From contig CALBLR010000309.1 in NCBI GenBank assembly GCA_937896015.1, positions 1-7,497 on the forward strand: a stretch of 7,497 nucleotides of DNA, read 5' to 3'. Origin of the DNA: an uncultured Prevotellaceae bacterium (lineage in GTDB: Bacteria > Bacteroidota > Bacteroidia > Bacteroidales > Muribaculaceae). Below are positions 6,623 to 7,497 of this stretch, piece by piece. The position numbers and the translations under genes were made by a program. Positions within the stretch are counted from its first letter, which is position 1; every line of letters begins with the position of its first letter. The notes below the pieces were generated by a model that searched no databases, had not been told where the DNA came from, and saw only the letters and a program-made list of their open reading frames with translations.

Positions 6623-6660
6623 GTTATAACAATGCCGTAACATTTGTAACACGTGTTACA
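6623..6660 (-). promoter_or_regulatory. Putative operator: TGTTAC direct repeats and a 16-bp palindrome
   Basis: On the minus strand, TGTTAC (6651-6646), TGTTAC (6642-6637) and TGTTAT (6631-6626) follow one another at steps of 9 and 11 bp. TGTAACACGTGTTACA (6645-6660) is a perfect palindrome sharing the first of these, and GTTATAAC (6623-6630) is a second, 8-bp palindrome. The cluster lies about 30-70 bp upstream of the predicted transcription start. OmpR/PhoB-family regulators typically bind direct repeats about 11 bp apart, so autoregulation is plausible. The palindrome alternatively points to a dimeric repressor. Confidence 0.5.
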
Positions 6661-6677
6661 TTTTCCGCAAAAAAACA

Positions 6678-6704
6678 CGCGCCGGGGTATGTAGCCCCAG
6701 CGCG
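6678..6704 (-). terminator. Minus-strand terminator between the repeat array and the operon promoter
   Basis: CGCGC (6678-6682) pairs with GCGCG (6700-6704), and GGGG (6684-6687) with CCCC (6695-6698). There is one C/A mismatch in the stem and a 7-nt loop. On the minus strand the hairpin is followed by TGTTTTTTTGCGG, with a run of seven T. This is the normal form of an intrinsic terminator. It would end transcripts arriving from the right and insulate the response-regulator promoter. No gene ends at it within the window. Confidence 0.7.
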
Positions 6705-6706
6705 CA

Positions 6707-6824
6707 ATGCATCTCTGAACCTTCCGAACTTTGAGGAGCGTACCTTCGGCACGCATTCTGGGAAGCGACACCTTTTCCCCCGACAACTCGCTAACGCTCG
6801 AAAGTCGGGGGCTATCGACAGAAA
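6707..6824. repeat. Non-coding mosaic leading into the array, with a diverged repeat core and a hairpin
   Basis: GTACCTTCGGCAC (6740-6752) is a near copy of the hairpin core (GTGCCTTCGGCAC) of the array to the right, but its flanks differ and it lies 86 bp, not about 106 bp, from the next core. CCCCCGAC (6777-6784) and GTCGGGGG (6804-6811) form a perfect 8-bp stem with a 19-nt loop containing CTCGCTAACGCTCG. I see no credible gene here. It looks like a different intergenic repeat module joined to the array. Confidence 0.5.
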
Positions 6825-7497
6825 TGTGCCTTCGGCACATGCAAAGCGGCGAATTTTGGCTGACCACCCACGTTCATGCTTTATATACACGTGTGCGGAT
6901 TGCAACCCCAGACGATGGCGGCAACTCGTGTGTGCCTTCGGCACATGCAAAGCGGCGAATTTTGGCTGCACGCCACCCTTGTTCATACTTTATATACGTG
7001 TGCGGGTTGCCACCCCAGACAACCGCGGCAACTCGTGTGTGCCTTCGGCACATGCAAAGCGGCGAATTTGGCTGCACGCCACTCCTGTTCATACTTTATA
7101 TACGTGTGCGGGTTGCAACCCCAGACAATGGCGGCAACTCGTGTGTGCCTTCGGCACATGCAAAGCGACGAATTTGGCTGGCTGCCACCCCTGTTCATAC
7201 TTTGTATACGTGTGCGGATTGCAACCCCAGACAACCGCGGCAACCGGTGTGTGCCTTCGGCACATGCAAAGCGGCGAATTTGGCTGCACGCCCCCATTAA
7301 TGCTTTATATACGTGTGCGGGTTGCAACCCCAGACGATGGCGGCAACCGGTGTGTGCCTTCGGCACATGCAAAGCGGCGAATTTGGCTGCACGCCCCCAT
7401 TAATGCTTTATATACGTGTGCGGGTTGCAACCCCAGACGATGGCGGCAACCGGTGTGTGCCTTCGGCACATGCAAAGCGGCGAATTTGGCTGCACGC
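6825..7497. repeat. Tandem array of 103-107 bp repeats, at least seven units, open at right edge
   Basis: Units begin with TGTGCCTTCGGCACA at 6825, 6931, 7038, 7144, 7250, 7353 and 7456, giving lengths 106, 107, 106, 106, 103, 103 and a partial 42. Each unit holds a conserved core hairpin (TGTGCC-TTC-GGCACA) and the conserved block GCAAAGCGGCGAATTT. A TATATACGTGTGCG segment, the palindrome GGGTTGCAACCC (intact in units 3, 5 and 6; one base changed in units 1, 2 and 4) and a short variable segment before the next core complete it. Units 5 and 6 are identical and unit 7 matches as far as it goes, while units 1-4 carry substitutions and indels. Open frames cross the array on both strands, but unit lengths such as 106 and 107 shift the frame and no start context or domain is seen, so I call it non-coding. 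No Bacteroidetes promoter box is visible inside a unit. Confidence 0.9.

Noticed and set aside
6731..7403. Open frames across the repeat array on both strands as repeat-protein genes
   Set aside because: Unit lengths of 106 and 107 shift the frame, so the same DNA is read in different frames along the array; there is no start context, signal or domain, and the frames look like products of the repetition.
6825..7497. CRISPR array
   Set aside because: The whole 103-107 bp unit is repeated with high similarity; there are no unique spacers between short identical repeats and no cas gene is visible.
6825..7497. Integron attC array
   Set aside because: The units contain inverted repeats, but no cassette genes lie between them, no paired attC core sites are evident and no integrase is present.

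Overview
The window reads as chromosomal DNA of a Bacteroidota bacterium, most likely order Bacteroidales (a Muribaculaceae-like gut lineage is my guess). The grounds are a textbook Bacteroidetes promoter (TTTG, 19 bp, TAnnTTTG) upstream of the gene at the left edge, similar -7 boxes before two other transcription units, A-rich leaders without Shine-Dalgarno sequences, a PiT transporter fused to a PhoU-like domain, and outer-membrane proteins of Bacteroidetes style. All recognisable genes lie on the minus strand, so transcription runs from high to low coordinates. The genes are GC-rich and the gaps AT-rich.

In transcription order, the right end (about 6707-7497) is non-coding. A hairpin-bearing mosaic leads into an array of at least seven 103-107 bp tandem repeats that runs off the window edge. 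A minus-strand terminator (6678-6704) separates the array from a promoter region (6597-6660) with TGTTAC-type direct repeats and a perfect 16-bp palindrome. Next come an OmpR/PhoB-family response regulator (5867-6553), an overlapping membrane histidine kinase (4447-5889), and after 65 bp a 744-residue PiT phosphate transporter with a C-terminal PhoU-like domain (2147-4381). This unit ends at a strong GC hairpin (2079-2115).

A second unit begins with a -7 box almost touching its start codon. It encodes a lipoprotein of the calcineurin-like metallophosphatase family (1190-1999) overlapping a small putative outer-membrane beta-barrel protein of unknown function (520-1215). After a 294-bp gap holding a candidate terminator and the strong promoter, the first 75 codons of another secreted, barrel-like protein run off the left edge (1-225).

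Taken together, the locus can be read as a phosphate sensing, uptake and perhaps scavenging island. The two-component pair would sense and regulate, the PiT-PhoU protein would import phosphate, and the surface phosphoesterase with its barrel partner might release phosphate. The families are well supported; the functional linkage is inferred from gene order. The least explained parts are the tandem repeat array, which looks younger toward the right, and the phosphatase/barrel pair.
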